Shown: positions 1-6,789, numbered from the stretch's first letter. The stretch is 19,575 bases of DNA from Nitrospira sp. UBA2083 (GCA_002331625.1 DCZN01000119.1:1576-21150); one strand, 5' to 3'. Notes: generated by a model from the letters alone, not told the origin. Numbers and translations are program-made.

Positions 1-1053
1 TCGCCGAAACAGCTGGCGACCGTCTTGTTCGAAAAACTCGGTTTGAAGCCGCTGCGAAAAACGAAGACCGGCTACTCCACTGATGAAGACACCTTGACAC
101 AACTCGCATCGCAACATGATCTGCCTGCACAGATTCTGAACTACCGCAGCCTCAGCAAGCTCAAATCAACCTATGTCGATGCCCTTCCCGAACTTGTCAG
201 ACCAGAAACCAAACGGCTCCACACCTCGTTGAACCAGACCGTCGCCGCGACCGGGCGACTCTCGTCGACCGATCCTAATCTTCAAAACATCCCCGTCAAG
301 GGTGAGTATGGACTCCGCATCCGCGAGGCGTTCATCGTTCCAAAGGGCCATGAGTTGCTCTGCGCCGACTACAGCCAGATCGAGCCGCGCATCCTCGCCC
401 ACCTTTCGCAAGATCCGCGGTTACTGTCGGTCTTCACCAAAGGCGAGGACATCCACATGGCTACCGCCATGGAAATCTTCGGGCTCCCTTCCAGCCAGAT
501 CACGAGAGACATGCGCCGCGCGGCCAAGACCGTTGTCTTCGGCATCGTCTATGGCATCAGCCCGTTCGGCCTCTCTCAGAACCTCGGCGTCTCGCAGCCC
601 GAAGCGAAGAAGTACATCGACACCTTCTTTGAGCGATTCGCCGCCGTACGGGCCCTCATGGACCGGAACATCGCGGAAGGACGGGAGAAGGGCTATACCA
701 CCACCATCCTTGGCCGCCGCCGGCCGATTCCCGAACTCCAGAGCGGCGACCCCACACAACGAGGCTTCGGCGAGCGCATGGCCGTGAACAGCCCGATCCA
801 AGGCTCGGCCGCGGACTTGATCAAAGTCGCCATGATCAATGTTCATAAAAAGCTTCACGACGAACTGCCTCACGTAAAGATGATCCTCCAAGTCCACGAC
901 GAGTTGATCTTTGAAGTGCCGGACCATGATCTGGAGGAAGCAAAGCGGTTGGTGAAACAGGAGATGGAAGGAGTCGGCAAACAGTTGGGCCTCTCGGTTC
1001 CACTCAAAGTCGACCTGGGCGTCGGCAAAAACTGGCGGGTCGCGCACCCATAG
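1..1053 (+). CDS. polA: DNA polymerase I, C-terminal polymerase domain (5' partial)
   Basis: Family A DNA polymerase, which fills gaps in repair and Okazaki-fragment processing. The reading frame is open from base 1 (SPKQLATVLFEKLGL), so the gene starts outside the window; the TTG at 25 is internal. Counting from that TTG, motif A (DYSQIEPRILAHLS) is near residues 115-128, motif B (RRAAKTVVFGIVYG) near 164-177, and the catalytic motif C (VHDE) near 290-293. Motif B keeps the family Lys and Phe. The residue after the motif A Glu is Pro, where most family members have Leu (DYSQIELR). The protein ends normally about 50 residues after motif C. The 5'-3' exonuclease and 3'-5' exonuclease regions are not visible. 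Identification of the polymerase domain is secure; presence of the other domains cannot be judged. Confidence 0.97.
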   Translation, partial: SPKQLATVLFEKLGLKPLRKTKTGYSTDEDTLTQLASQHDLPAQILNYRSLSKLKSTYVDALPELVRPETKRLHTSLNQTVAATGRLSSTDPNLQNIPVKGEYGLRIREAFIVPKGHELLCADYSQIEPRILAHLSQDPRLLSVFTKGEDIHMATAMEIFGLPSSQITRDMRRAAKTVVFGIVYGISPFGLSQNLGVSQPEAKKYIDTFFERFAAVRALMDRNIAEGREKGYTTTILGRRRPIPELQSGDPTQRGFGERMAVNSPIQGSAADLIKVAMINVHKKLHDELPHVKMILQVHDELIFEVPDHDLEEAKRLVKQEMEGVGKQLGLSVPLKVDLGVGKNWRVAHP

Positions 1054-1089
1054 GAATCTGAAGACCATTTTGATATCTATGAAGGTAGT

Positions 1090-1329
1090 ATGGACACAGA
1101 TGAAACTGAGTGGAAGCTGAAGATTCTTGAGAACAAGCCCGGTGAAATTGAGATCGTTGGCAACCGGGCAGGCCTCAAGTTTCTTGCCAACGTTTGCGAG
1201 AGCTTGAGTGATCTATCCGATGAAGAAGCAAAGACCGCAGCAAATCACTATCATTTTTCTGAGTTTTTCGGCAACTTGGAGGAAGGATCTACTAAGGAAC
1301 TGATCGTTCTCTATCGTCCTGATCTATGA
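1090..1329 (+). CDS. Small Imm32-like protein
   Basis: 79-residue acidic soluble protein with no signal peptide or membrane segment. The core (EIEIVGNRAGLKFLANVCESL, then NHYHF, then ELIVLYRPDL) resembles small proteins annotated as Imm32-family immunity proteins: a beta strand, a G-x-GL helix and a His-containing strand. That assignment is from memory of the family and is tentative. A weak purine-rich ribosome-binding site (GAAGG) lies a few bases before the ATG. It sits 36 bp after polA and 17 bp before the frameshifted YgiT-type gene, on the same strand. No toxin gene that it would neutralise is in the window, so an immunity role is not supported by context; it could equally be an orphan regulator. 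Confidence 0.6.
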   Translation: MDTDETEWKLKILENKPGEIEIVGNRAGLKFLANVCESLSDLSDEEAKTAANHYHFSEFFGNLEEGSTKELIVLYRPDL

Positions 1330-1346
1330 ACCCGCTATAGACAGCA

Positions 1347-1558
1347 ATGATCTCCATTACAAAGTGCCCTACCTGCGGAAGCAGTAAAACCAAGAAGGCC
1401 CGACTGAAGTGGACCGGAACGTTTCAAGGCCAGACCTATTCGGTGCCTAGACTTGAGTTTTATGAGTGTCCATCCTGCGGTGAGAAAATTATGACCGCGA
1501 GGCGATGCGAAAAATAGCAGCACATTCACCAGCTCTTACAAAAGCTCACGCTTCCTAG
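1347..1558 (+). pseudogene. YgiT-type zinc-finger protein, interrupted by a one-base frameshift
   Basis: From ATG 1347 the frame reads MISITKCPTCGSSKTKK and on to FYECPSCGEKI, two CxxC pairs spaced as in YgiT/MqsA-type zinc-finger proteins, and then reaches a stop at 1515-1517 (56 residues). In the neighbouring frame, from 1493 on, the sequence reads DREAMRKIAAHSPALTKAHAS and stops at 1556-1558. That tail fits the usual end of this family (CGEK-[VI]-Y-DREAMRKIE-type). One extra T in the ATT run at 1488-1491 would restore a continuous protein of about 70 residues. I therefore read it as a YgiT-type gene with a one-base deletion, or a sequencing error. Homologues often act as antitoxin-like partners of small toxins, but no toxin is adjacent. 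The upstream Imm32-like gene is 17 bp away. Confidence 0.65.
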
Positions 1559-1811
1559 TACACAGAAGTCGACCGAGAGATCGCCTCACGCCGCCTTTGC
1601 CAACACAACACGTGCTTTTCCCCGTAAACCAGAATAGCTCACCAACGACTGGAACCCAACTCTCACCGCAAACCCTTGCAACATAGCGAGGCAGGGGTTA
1701 CAACAAAAGTAAAGAACGCTGGCAGGAAGCGGAATGTCAGTCCCGCCTAACTGGACCTGGTGTCGGTAGGAACAAGCGCGTGGCATACCTCTAACCAATG
1801 CGAGGTGACCT

Positions 1812-2069
1812 ATGTTGACCATACGCATTTCAGTCGCATGGACGATAGCAGTCGTCAGTCTTGGGGCCCTCGGGCTTTTGCTCCTCATTGGCCAACCGTT
1901 CGCAGTCACAGCTCAGGAGCCGAAACGTTATCAATACCAAATTATCGAGGTGCTTCCTGACACGAAGAATATGCAAACCAAGCTGAATGAGTTCGGCGCC
2001 GATGGGTGGGAACTGGTGGCAGTCCCGATGGGCAGCATGACCGAGCCGAGGCTGATCTTTAAGAAGTGA
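1812..2069 (+). CDS. Exported DUF4177-like small protein
   Basis: 85 residues. Residues 1-34 form a signal peptide: a short n-region with Arg, a Leu-rich core around 14-26, and a likely cleavage after AVTA. The mature part (about 50 residues) has the pattern YQYQIIEV...LNEFGADGWELVAV...LIFKK, which matches the DUF4177 type: a YEY-like strand, a helix ending in G-x-x-GWELV, and a final basic strand. A good Shine-Dalgarno sequence (GAGGTG) precedes the ATG. Function is unknown; DUF4177 proteins are small and usually of unassigned role. The gene stands alone between the YgiT-type gene and the DUF2007 gene. Confidence 0.75.
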   Translation: MLTIRISVAWTIAVVSLGALGLLLLIGQPFAVTAQEPKRYQYQIIEVLPDTKNMQTKLNEFGADGWELVAVPMGSMTEPRLIFKK

Positions 2070-2116
2070 CGCTGGAAGGACGTTAGAACTGAGCCAGCTA
2101 ACTCGAGGGAACTTCG

Positions 2117-2122
2117 TATAAT
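2117..2122 (+). promoter_or_regulatory. Possible -10 element before the DUF2007 gene
   Basis: A perfect TATAAT lies about 75 bp before the start at 2198. No convincing TTGACA-like -35 is found at 16-18 bp, so this is a weak call. A 7 bp hairpin (CCGCTGA 2129-2135 with TCAGCGG 2143-2149) follows it and would lie in the 5' leader. Confidence 0.3.
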
Positions 2123-2197
2123 GGCCATCCGCTGACTCTCAATCAGCGGGACAACCATGCTGGCTGATTTCGGAAACGCTCACAGGCCTCGTCTCCA

Positions 2198-2515
2198 ATG
2201 AAGAAAGTCTTCGTCTCTCAGCATCTATTCGAAGTCGAGATGCACAAGGAGCGTCTTGAGCAGGCCGGTATCCCCTCTATGATCAAGAATCAGCGGTCAT
2301 CTGGTCTGGCCGGAGAGATTCCCTTTACCGAGGTGTTCCCTGAGCTGTGGGTGATCCAAGACGAAGATGCCGATCGGGCACGGCAATTACTTGAAGAAGG
2401 CCTAGTATTGCTATCATCGAATCAAGATAGCTGGATATGCCCGGAATGCGGCGAGCAGCACGAGAGTCAATTTGCTGTTTGCTGGAAGTGTGGGCAGGAA
2501 AGACCGGCGTCCTGA
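2198..2515 (+). CDS. DUF2007 domain protein with C-terminal zinc ribbon
   Basis: 105 residues, cytoplasmic. Residues 1-70 match DUF2007 (putative signal-transducing protein family): the start KKVFVSQHLFEVEMHKERLEQAGI, then a variable loop, then ELWVIQDEDADRARQLLEE, a ferredoxin-like beta-alpha-beta arrangement. Residues 80-99 carry two Cys pairs (CPECGEQ...CWKCGQE), a zinc ribbon of the rubredoxin/double-zinc-ribbon type. The combination suggests a small regulatory or binding module; no partner is named in the literature I can recall. The start ATG has no strong ribosome-binding site. The gene converges on the minus-strand adhesin-E-like gene 31 bp downstream. Confidence 0.85.
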   Translation: MKKVFVSQHLFEVEMHKERLEQAGIPSMIKNQRSSGLAGEIPFTEVFPELWVIQDEDADRARQLLEEGLVLLSSNQDSWICPECGEQHESQFAVCWKCGQERPAS

Positions 2516-2546
2516 TCTCCTCTACATCCTCGTACTTTTTGTACAA

Positions 2547-2993
2547 TCACCTCTTCCCGCACACGAATTTCCACACCGATTGCGCTAGCGTTCCTCGGGA
2601 GATGGGCACCCAGCTTGACTCGCCTGACTTCTTATAGATCGATTGACCGGTCGCCATATTTCCAGCAAACCGCTCAATCTCCACAAGGCGAAAGCGCTGT
2701 GTAGAACAATCGTGCTCTTCCTGATTACGAGTAGACAAGAACGTGCTCAACCCTCTCGTATTGGCAGTCTTCAGATCATCTAAGACTAGGGCTCTGACCA
2801 CTTCACCTTTCCGGCTGATGCTCTCGGAATCCACGTAGACTGCGTCCTTCTCGTTACGATCGACCAATAGCCACTCAGCCAAGACAGGGCTCTCACCCAA
2901 CCATTGGATTGTGACCAGCAGGAGCAGTACCGCAAAAGAAAGCCGAACCAGCGGAAGACGCTGCCACTGACAGGCATGCCGCTTGGAATACAC
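2547..2993 (-). CDS. Exported surface-adhesin-E-like protein
   Basis: 148 residues starting at GTG (2991-2993). A long basic n-region followed by a hydrophobic core (LSFAVLLLLVTIQWLG) and ...VLAEW indicates Sec export with cleavage near residue 39. The mature part has the layout of the surface-adhesin protein E family: a start W-x-x-V, YVDSESI, a strand with VLDD, then STRNQEEHDC, a basic stretch, W-V-P-I-S-R-G and a terminal VC, leaving two conserved Cys that could form a disulfide. It lies 12 bp after the small anchored protein (3006-3263) and is probably co-transcribed with it. The role is likely in the envelope but unproven. Family membership is judged by pattern only. Confidence 0.65.
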   Translation of the reverse strand: MYSKRHACQWQRLPLVRLSFAVLLLLVTIQWLGESPVLAEWLLVDRNEKDAVYVDSESISRKGEVVRALVLDDLKTANTRGLSTFLSTRNQEEHDCSTQRFRLVEIERFAGNMATGQSIYKKSGESSWVPISRGTLAQSVWKFVCGKR

Positions 2994-3005
2994 GGGAACT
3001 CGTCG

Positions 3006-3263
3006 TCACTCAGCTGGTGGCTTTTTGCCGAGTTCTTCGACCCGTTTCAAGCAATCGTTGAACCCCACCCGTCTTTGGACAAACGACCAGAACAGTTTGT
3101 ACCGATTCAACATATCCAACTGTGCCACGTATTCGTTGCACTGCTTCTCTTTCCAGGGCTCCACATTATCCGGAGGCGCAGTGACCACCCAGGCTCCTCC
3201 GACCAGGCACAAGATAAGCACCACTAAGCCTCCAACAAACATGATTCCTTTCTTACTGATCAT
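3006..3263 (-). CDS. Small membrane-anchored protein of unknown function
   Basis: 85 residues. Residues 7-28 form one hydrophobic segment (GIMFVGGLVVLILCLVGGAW) after a basic N-terminus, so the protein is anchored in the inner membrane or exported. The remaining 55 residues are charged and contain two Cys (EKQC and NDC), which may pair in the periplasm. No family recognised. AGAGGA sits at good distance before the ATG. It follows tRNA-Leu on the same strand and precedes the adhesin-E-like gene by 12 bp, so the two proteins are probably made together. Confidence 0.7.
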   Translation of the reverse strand: MISKKGIMFVGGLVVLILCLVGGAWVVTAPPDNVEPWKEKQCNEYVAQLDMLNRYKLFWSFVQRRVGFNDCLKRVEELGKKPPAE

Positions 3264-3339
3264 GAAATCCTCTTTCGGTACGTTTGAAGGTCCAAGGACT
3301 CGCTGAGTCCCTTACGCCAAAATGGTTTCCTCTCGAGCA

Positions 3340-3429
3340 TGGTGCCGGAGACCGGGATCGAACCGGTACGGGCCTTTTGAGCCCGAGGGATTTTAAGTCC
3401 CTTGCGTCTGCCTATTCCGCCACTCCGGC
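3340..3429 (-). tRNA. tRNA-Leu (anticodon UAA)
   Basis: On the minus strand the 5' GCCGGAG pairs with CTCCGGC to give the 7 bp acceptor stem, followed by discriminator A and an encoded CCA (3340-3342). The anticodon arm is AGGGA-CTTAAAA-TCCCT with anticodon TAA in the loop. A long variable arm (CGGGC...GCCCG) makes it a class II tRNA, and the T arm is CCGG-TTCGATC-CCGG. All arms close and the length (90 nt) is usual for tRNA-Leu. A TAAAAT at 3440-3445 (minus strand) could be its -10 box; no good -35 is seen. Confidence 0.97.
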
Positions 3430-3630
3430 AAGAGGCCGGATTTTAGCATAGCGACGATGGTCTACCGCCACTTTTCTCGTTGCCCCGTACCACGCCGATA
3501 CCTCTGCCAAAATATGACGCGACTGGCTATCGACTAGGCTGTACAGGCTCGATCTTCTGTCGACGGACGCGAGAGCGTCGGCACGCCTGTCTGACAAGAC
3601 TGCCTGCAGCCACTTGTGTCGTTAGGTTAG

Positions 3631-3636
3631 TATAAT
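3631..3636 (+). promoter_or_regulatory. Possible -10 element of the envelope operon
   Basis: Perfect TATAAT about 58 bp before the proposed CTG start at 3694. The best -35 is a 3-of-6 match (CAGCCA, 3607-3612) at 18 bp. It is the only promoter-like sequence in the 264 bp between the tRNA and this operon; otherwise I see nothing in that stretch. Confidence 0.35.
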
Positions 3637-3693
3637 GTGGAAGTGCCTAAAACAAAGCCGCAGTGAAACGATGGTTAGGTGAGGAGGTGACCG

Positions 3694-4299
3694 CTGAGTA
3701 TCCAGATCTTCCGGCGCTTGGTCGGTACCGTTCTACTCATCATGGTGCTACCCTCTTTAGCGGCCGCCCAAGAAGCGGTGCTCGACATTTTGCCGCTTCG
3801 TCCCTTTAACTTTGATATTTCCTTCAACCAGCGTACCTTTGCTCCGCAGGCTAGGGTCATCGCTGCGCAAGCGGGGATCACGGCCTTGCGCTATGGGCCG
3901 CTTGAGCTGAGAACGGTCTACCAATACTACAGTCACCACACGCCGACCTTTGTGACCGATCAACACTCGCTGTTCCTAAACCCACGTTGGAATAACTTCA
4001 TCAATTTGTTGGATTTCCCCAAGACGAAACCACTGAACCGAGTCATCCGCCACGTGCTCTTTGGGCCCCTTGAAGACCGGGCGGTCCCCTATGTCGGCAC
4101 GCTGATCGGTGGAACCCTCCCCGGGCGGGACGCCGATTCTCCCGGCTATCTGTATGGCGGACAGGTGGGCGTGCGGTTTCCAGTCGCGCGAGGGTTTTCG
4201 GTCGACATGGGGCTGCAATACACTCGATTTGAGATTGACTTTAAGAGCATATCCGATCTATCTCAGCAATGGCTGTTCACGATTGGGGTTCGAATGTAA
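3694..4299 (+). CDS. Putative outer-membrane beta-barrel protein, probable CTG start
   Basis: About 201 residues. A strong Shine-Dalgarno sequence (GAGGAGGTGA, 3681-3690) ends with the in-frame stop TGA, and the only suitable codon at normal distance is CTG 3694. From there the protein reads MSIQIFRRLVGTVLLIMVLP, then SLAAA-QEA: a complete signal peptide with basic n-region and cleavage after AAA. The TTG at 3718 would lose the basic residues and has no ribosome-binding site. The mature part alternates polar and aromatic residues in many short strands (ITALRYGPLELRTVYQYY; YGGQVGVRFPVARGFSVDMGLQY; WLFTIGVRM), as in small outer-membrane barrels. It ends in Met, not the usual Phe or Trp. No named family. 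The next gene starts 4 bp after the stop. Confidence 0.75.
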   Translation: MSIQIFRRLVGTVLLIMVLPSLAAAQEAVLDILPLRPFNFDISFNQRTFAPQARVIAAQAGITALRYGPLELRTVYQYYSHHTPTFVTDQHSLFLNPRWNNFINLLDFPKTKPLNRVIRHVLFGPLEDRAVPYVGTLIGGTLPGRDADSPGYLYGGQVGVRFPVARGFSVDMGLQYTRFEIDFKSISDLSQQWLFTIGVRM

Positions 4300-4303
4300 C
4301 GGG

Positions 4304-5392
4304 ATGTCTGCCATAGCATCAACCACATACAGCAACCCGGCAACCGATCAGACGGCTCTACCAAGGAGCCGCCGTCGGTGGTCCAACGTCTTCCTGGGAT
4401 TCGTGCTCTTGCTCCTACAAGGGTGCGGCCTGCTCTACGACACCGTGACGATGGTGCATCCGTTGACCCGGGATGAACTGTCCGCGATTTGTGCTCGTGG
4501 GCGATTACGCATCGGCATTTCGGTTGAGCCGTTTCGCCCGTTCATTTTTCCCGCCGTGTACACCGACGAAGGCGTTCGGGTCACAGGCCTGGATATCGAA
4601 CTCATCCGAGAGGTGGCCGACGCGCTCACTGCGCATTGCGGCGGGCCGACCCCCATCGTTCCAACGCTACACGTCACGCGATTTCCCGATCTGTTCATCA
4701 AGATGAATGAAGGGGAGCTCGACCTCTTTGTCTCATCCGTCAGCGGAACGGTTCCCGGCACAAAACCGACAGGCCTGTGGTTTTCTGCCCCCTATTTCCG
4801 GCACGACGGCCTCGCCGCTATTGCCAAAAATCCAGAGGTGGCCGAACGGGTACAGGCACAGTTCAACAAGCAGGCCGGGAATTGGGACACGCTGGCAGCC
4901 GTACAAAGAGGATTTGCCGGCTTAACCGTCGCGGTACAGAGGGGGAGATCCGCTCACCTCTACGCCCAAGCCAACCTCAAGCATATCCGTTTGGTAGTGT
5001 GCGACTCCCTTCCTGCTGCAATCGAAACGAAAGATCCGAGGATCGATGTCATTCTTTCCAAACATTCCATCATCGAATATGTGACCAAGCGAGTCTGGCA
5101 AGAGTGGCACCCGTTGACGCAACTCGACGGCACTCCCGTGATCCTGACGCGTGATGACCTCTCGATCGTGACGAGCGAAGAGCACAGGCGCTTACAATGG
5201 TTCCTGAACAACCTCTTGTTCCGTTTGGAAGAATCAGGACGCTTGAGCCTGATGCGGAAACGCTGGATCGAGGAAGAATATGCACCCACTCGGCGGGCGA
5301 CGACGGAAGGCTTACCACTTGAGATCACACAGGTTCCCGACCATTATGATCAAGGGCGGTGCCATCTGGCTGAGCATCCTGAAGACCAATAA
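4304..5392 (+). CDS. Solute-binding lipoprotein (SBP_bac_3 family)
   Basis: 362 residues from ATG 4304, just after the barrel gene. A basic stretch (RSRRR) and hydrophobic core lead to the lipobox LLQG-C41, so the protein is a lipoprotein, probably processed after Lgt modification. From residue 64 it reads RGRLRIGISVEPFRPF, then VTGLDIELIREVADAL, MNEGELDLFVSSVS, WFSAPYF, GLTVAVQRG, DVILSKHS and LNNLLFRLEESGRLSLMRKRW, the ordered blocks of periplasmic amino-acid-type binding proteins (SBP_bac_3, PF00497). About 35 extra residues follow the domain. No permease or ATPase is nearby, so it may sense or present a ligand, not feed an ABC importer. The 40-residue n-region before the lipobox is longer than usual, but I find no later in-frame start. 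Confidence 0.85.
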   Translation: MSAIASTTYSNPATDQTALPRSRRRWSNVFLGFVLLLLQGCGLLYDTVTMVHPLTRDELSAICARGRLRIGISVEPFRPFIFPAVYTDEGVRVTGLDIELIREVADALTAHCGGPTPIVPTLHVTRFPDLFIKMNEGELDLFVSSVSGTVPGTKPTGLWFSAPYFRHDGLAAIAKNPEVAERVQAQFNKQAGNWDTLAAVQRGFAGLTVAVQRGRSAHLYAQANLKHIRLVVCDSLPAAIETKDPRIDVILSKHSIIEYVTKRVWQEWHPLTQLDGTPVILTRDDLSIVTSEEHRRLQWFLNNLLFRLEESGRLSLMRKRWIEEEYAPTRRATTEGLPLEITQVPDHYDQGRCHLAEHPEDQ

Positions 5393-5404
5393 GATGAGGC
5401 ACTG

Positions 5405-6151
5405 ATGATGGTTCTCGTGAAAGGATTCTCCGCTCTTGGCTTGATTCTGGTCCTCTTCTGGTCTCAAACCGGCTGGGCACAATCCTCCCCGACACAGACT
5501 GAACAGACCGCAGAGCTTTTGGCAACCTTGTTCAACGCCGGACGCGTCGTCGTCGAGCGGCACCAATCACTGATCAACGATCCACGAATAGGTGATAAGG
5601 AATTTACTCCCGCAGTCTTCGAACAGCTGGTGCTCGATGAGTTTCTCCATCAGACGCATATTGACCTGAAGGCTTCTCCACCTTCCTTACCCTCGCCGAC
5701 AAAAGATCTGCTGGTGTTATTACTTCACGCAAGTAAGGAGGTCGTCGCTGAAGCACAGTTCGTCATCAATCAACGAGGTATCGGCTATAAGAATTTTATC
5801 CCGGCTACGTTCGGCAGCCAGGCTGCGCGGAGATTTTCAAATCGCTCGCACGTGACGATGAAACAAACCACCCTCAATCCGAGAAACTTGAAAAATACGC
5901 CGGATGCGTATGAAGAAACCATGTTGAAACAGCTTGCAAAGAAACCGGCCTCAACCGTTCCAATCGTCGAGTGGCTCGATGGAGGGAGGTTACTCAGAAC
6001 GATGCTGCCGATCTATTACGCTGAGGATTGCCTCACCTGTCACGGAAATCCCAAAGGCATTCTGGACATTTCCGGTTATCCAAGAGAAGGCGCTCAGGTA
6101 GGAGAACTGGCCGGAGCGATCAGCATTCAGATTCCGGCGGATCATCGATAG
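5405..6151 (+). CDS. Periplasmic Tll0287/DUF3365-type haem protein
   Basis: 248 residues. Signal peptide 1-25 (cleavage near GWA-QSS). CLTCH at 209-213 is a c-type haem attachment site. The blocks NFIPATF, TTLNPRN-x-x-N-x-PDAYE, LLRTMLPIYYAEDCLTCHG and ELAGAISIQIP match the Tll0287-like/DUF3365 domain, which is found alone or at the front of histidine kinases and diguanylate cyclases and is thought to sense redox or gas. Residues 38-89 and 102-153 are two ungapped copies with constant offset 64: 18 identities in 52 positions, including the I-x4-IG-x-K-x-F-x-PA-x-F core. The gene begins 12 bp after the lipoprotein gene (GAGG before the ATG pair at 5405/5408), so the two are likely co-expressed. 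There is no output domain, so a partner must relay any signal. Confidence 0.85.
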   Translation: MMVLVKGFSALGLILVLFWSQTGWAQSSPTQTEQTAELLATLFNAGRVVVERHQSLINDPRIGDKEFTPAVFEQLVLDEFLHQTHIDLKASPPSLPSPTKDLLVLLLHASKEVVAEAQFVINQRGIGYKNFIPATFGSQAARRFSNRSHVTMKQTTLNPRNLKNTPDAYEETMLKQLAKKPASTVPIVEWLDGGRLLRTMLPIYYAEDCLTCHGNPKGILDISGYPREGAQVGELAGAISIQIPADHR

Positions 6152-6157
6152 CAGACT

Positions 6158-6210
6158 GCCGGTGCCGACGGAGGGAGGCACCAGGCGGATCTGCTACCGA
6201 CGATCGTCGG
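6158..6210. terminator. Pair of hairpins between convergent genes
   Basis: GCCGGTGCC (6158-6166) pairs with GGCACC-A-GGC (6177-6186) with one bulged A. A perfect 14 bp palindrome CCGACGATCGTCGG (6197-6210) follows. They fill the 64 bp between the haem gene and the ytxH-like gene, where a bidirectional stop would be expected. No T-tract follows, so intrinsic termination is uncertain. Confidence 0.4.
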
Positions 6211-6215
6211 AACGG

Positions 6216-6485
6216 TCAGTTCAACATCGCAGCGAGTTGCGGCCGCTCCTCTTCACAACTCTTCTCTTTTCCAGGCTTACGGTTCAGCGCTTCTTCCACG
6301 CCCGACCTGACCGCCCGTCCCCACCGATTGGTCTGCGCTTGCGCCTTCCGCGCATAGCGGCTGATGGTGCGACGGGTTTCCACGCCGGTTTGCGGAGCGA
6401 AGAGGAGCCCGAGTCCCGCTCCGATGACCGCCCCACCAGCGATGTATGCAGCTGCCTTGGCGACTTGCTTCTTCTGCTCCGACAT
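6216..6485 (-). CDS. YtxH domain-containing protein
   Basis: 89 residues from ATG 6485, chosen because AGGAGG lies 7 bp before it; an upstream ATG would add 15 residues without a site. Residues 12-30 (AAYIAGGAVIGAGLGLLFAP) form a glycine-rich membrane helix followed by Q-T-G-x-E-T-R-R, the signature of YtxH proteins (PF12732). The rest is basic, helical and probably cytoplasmic. YtxH proteins are small membrane proteins often linked to general stress; the exact role is unknown. The gene is monocistronic and converges on the haem gene. Confidence 0.88.
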   Translation of the reverse strand: MSEQKKQVAKAAAYIAGGAVIGAGLGLLFAPQTGVETRRTISRYARKAQAQTNRWGRAVRSGVEEALNRKPGKEKSCEEERPQLAAMLN

Positions 6486-6608
6486 GGTGAACCTCCTGAT
6501 GATGGTGAATGACCTGGAAGACCGTGTCACAACTCTTGCCGTTATCCAGGTCTTTCAGCATGCTTTGTGCCAGAATCAGCATGTCCGGTGAGGAGACGAT
6601 TCTTGCGG

Positions 6609-6630
6609 AAAATCGCGGTGGGCGATTTTT
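6609..6630 (+). terminator. Hairpin with T-tract
   Basis: AAAATCGC (6609-6616) and GCGATTTT (6622-6629) form a perfect 8 bp stem with a 5 nt loop, ending in five T residues. The shape is that of an intrinsic terminator, but no plus-strand gene ends directly before it, so what it would terminate is unclear. Confidence 0.45.
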
Positions 6631-6789
6631 GTCCATGAGAAGGGACTAATTTTTGGTCACTTTTTTTCAACAGACTGAGACACAGTCGTTTCAGAAAACC
6701 AACACTTCAGATTTGGCACTTTTAATAAATCAGCCATGGATGCGGATTTGCCGAGGTCAAGTCTTAGCAGCTCCTAATCTTCGGCTCCC

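Noticed and set aside
1586..1909. 107-residue open frame on the minus strand
   Set aside because: Overlaps the real exported protein gene at 1812 and has no ribosome-binding site or family signature; its C-terminus looks like other spurious intergenic frames. The 253 bp gap 1559-1811 therefore holds nothing I can support.
2904..3227. 107-residue plus-strand frames across the adhesin-E and small membrane genes
   Set aside because: Shadow frames: the minus-strand genes have signal peptides, ribosome-binding sites and family patterns, these have none.
3294..3313. Hairpin after tRNA-Leu on the minus strand (about 8 bp stem, 3 nt loop)
   Set aside because: No T-run follows it, so it was not called as a terminator; readthrough into the small membrane gene cannot be judged.
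6713..6719. TTGGCAC resembling the -24 half of a sigma-54 promoter
   Set aside because: The -12 half (TTGC at the correct spacing) is absent; the next bases are TAATAAATC.
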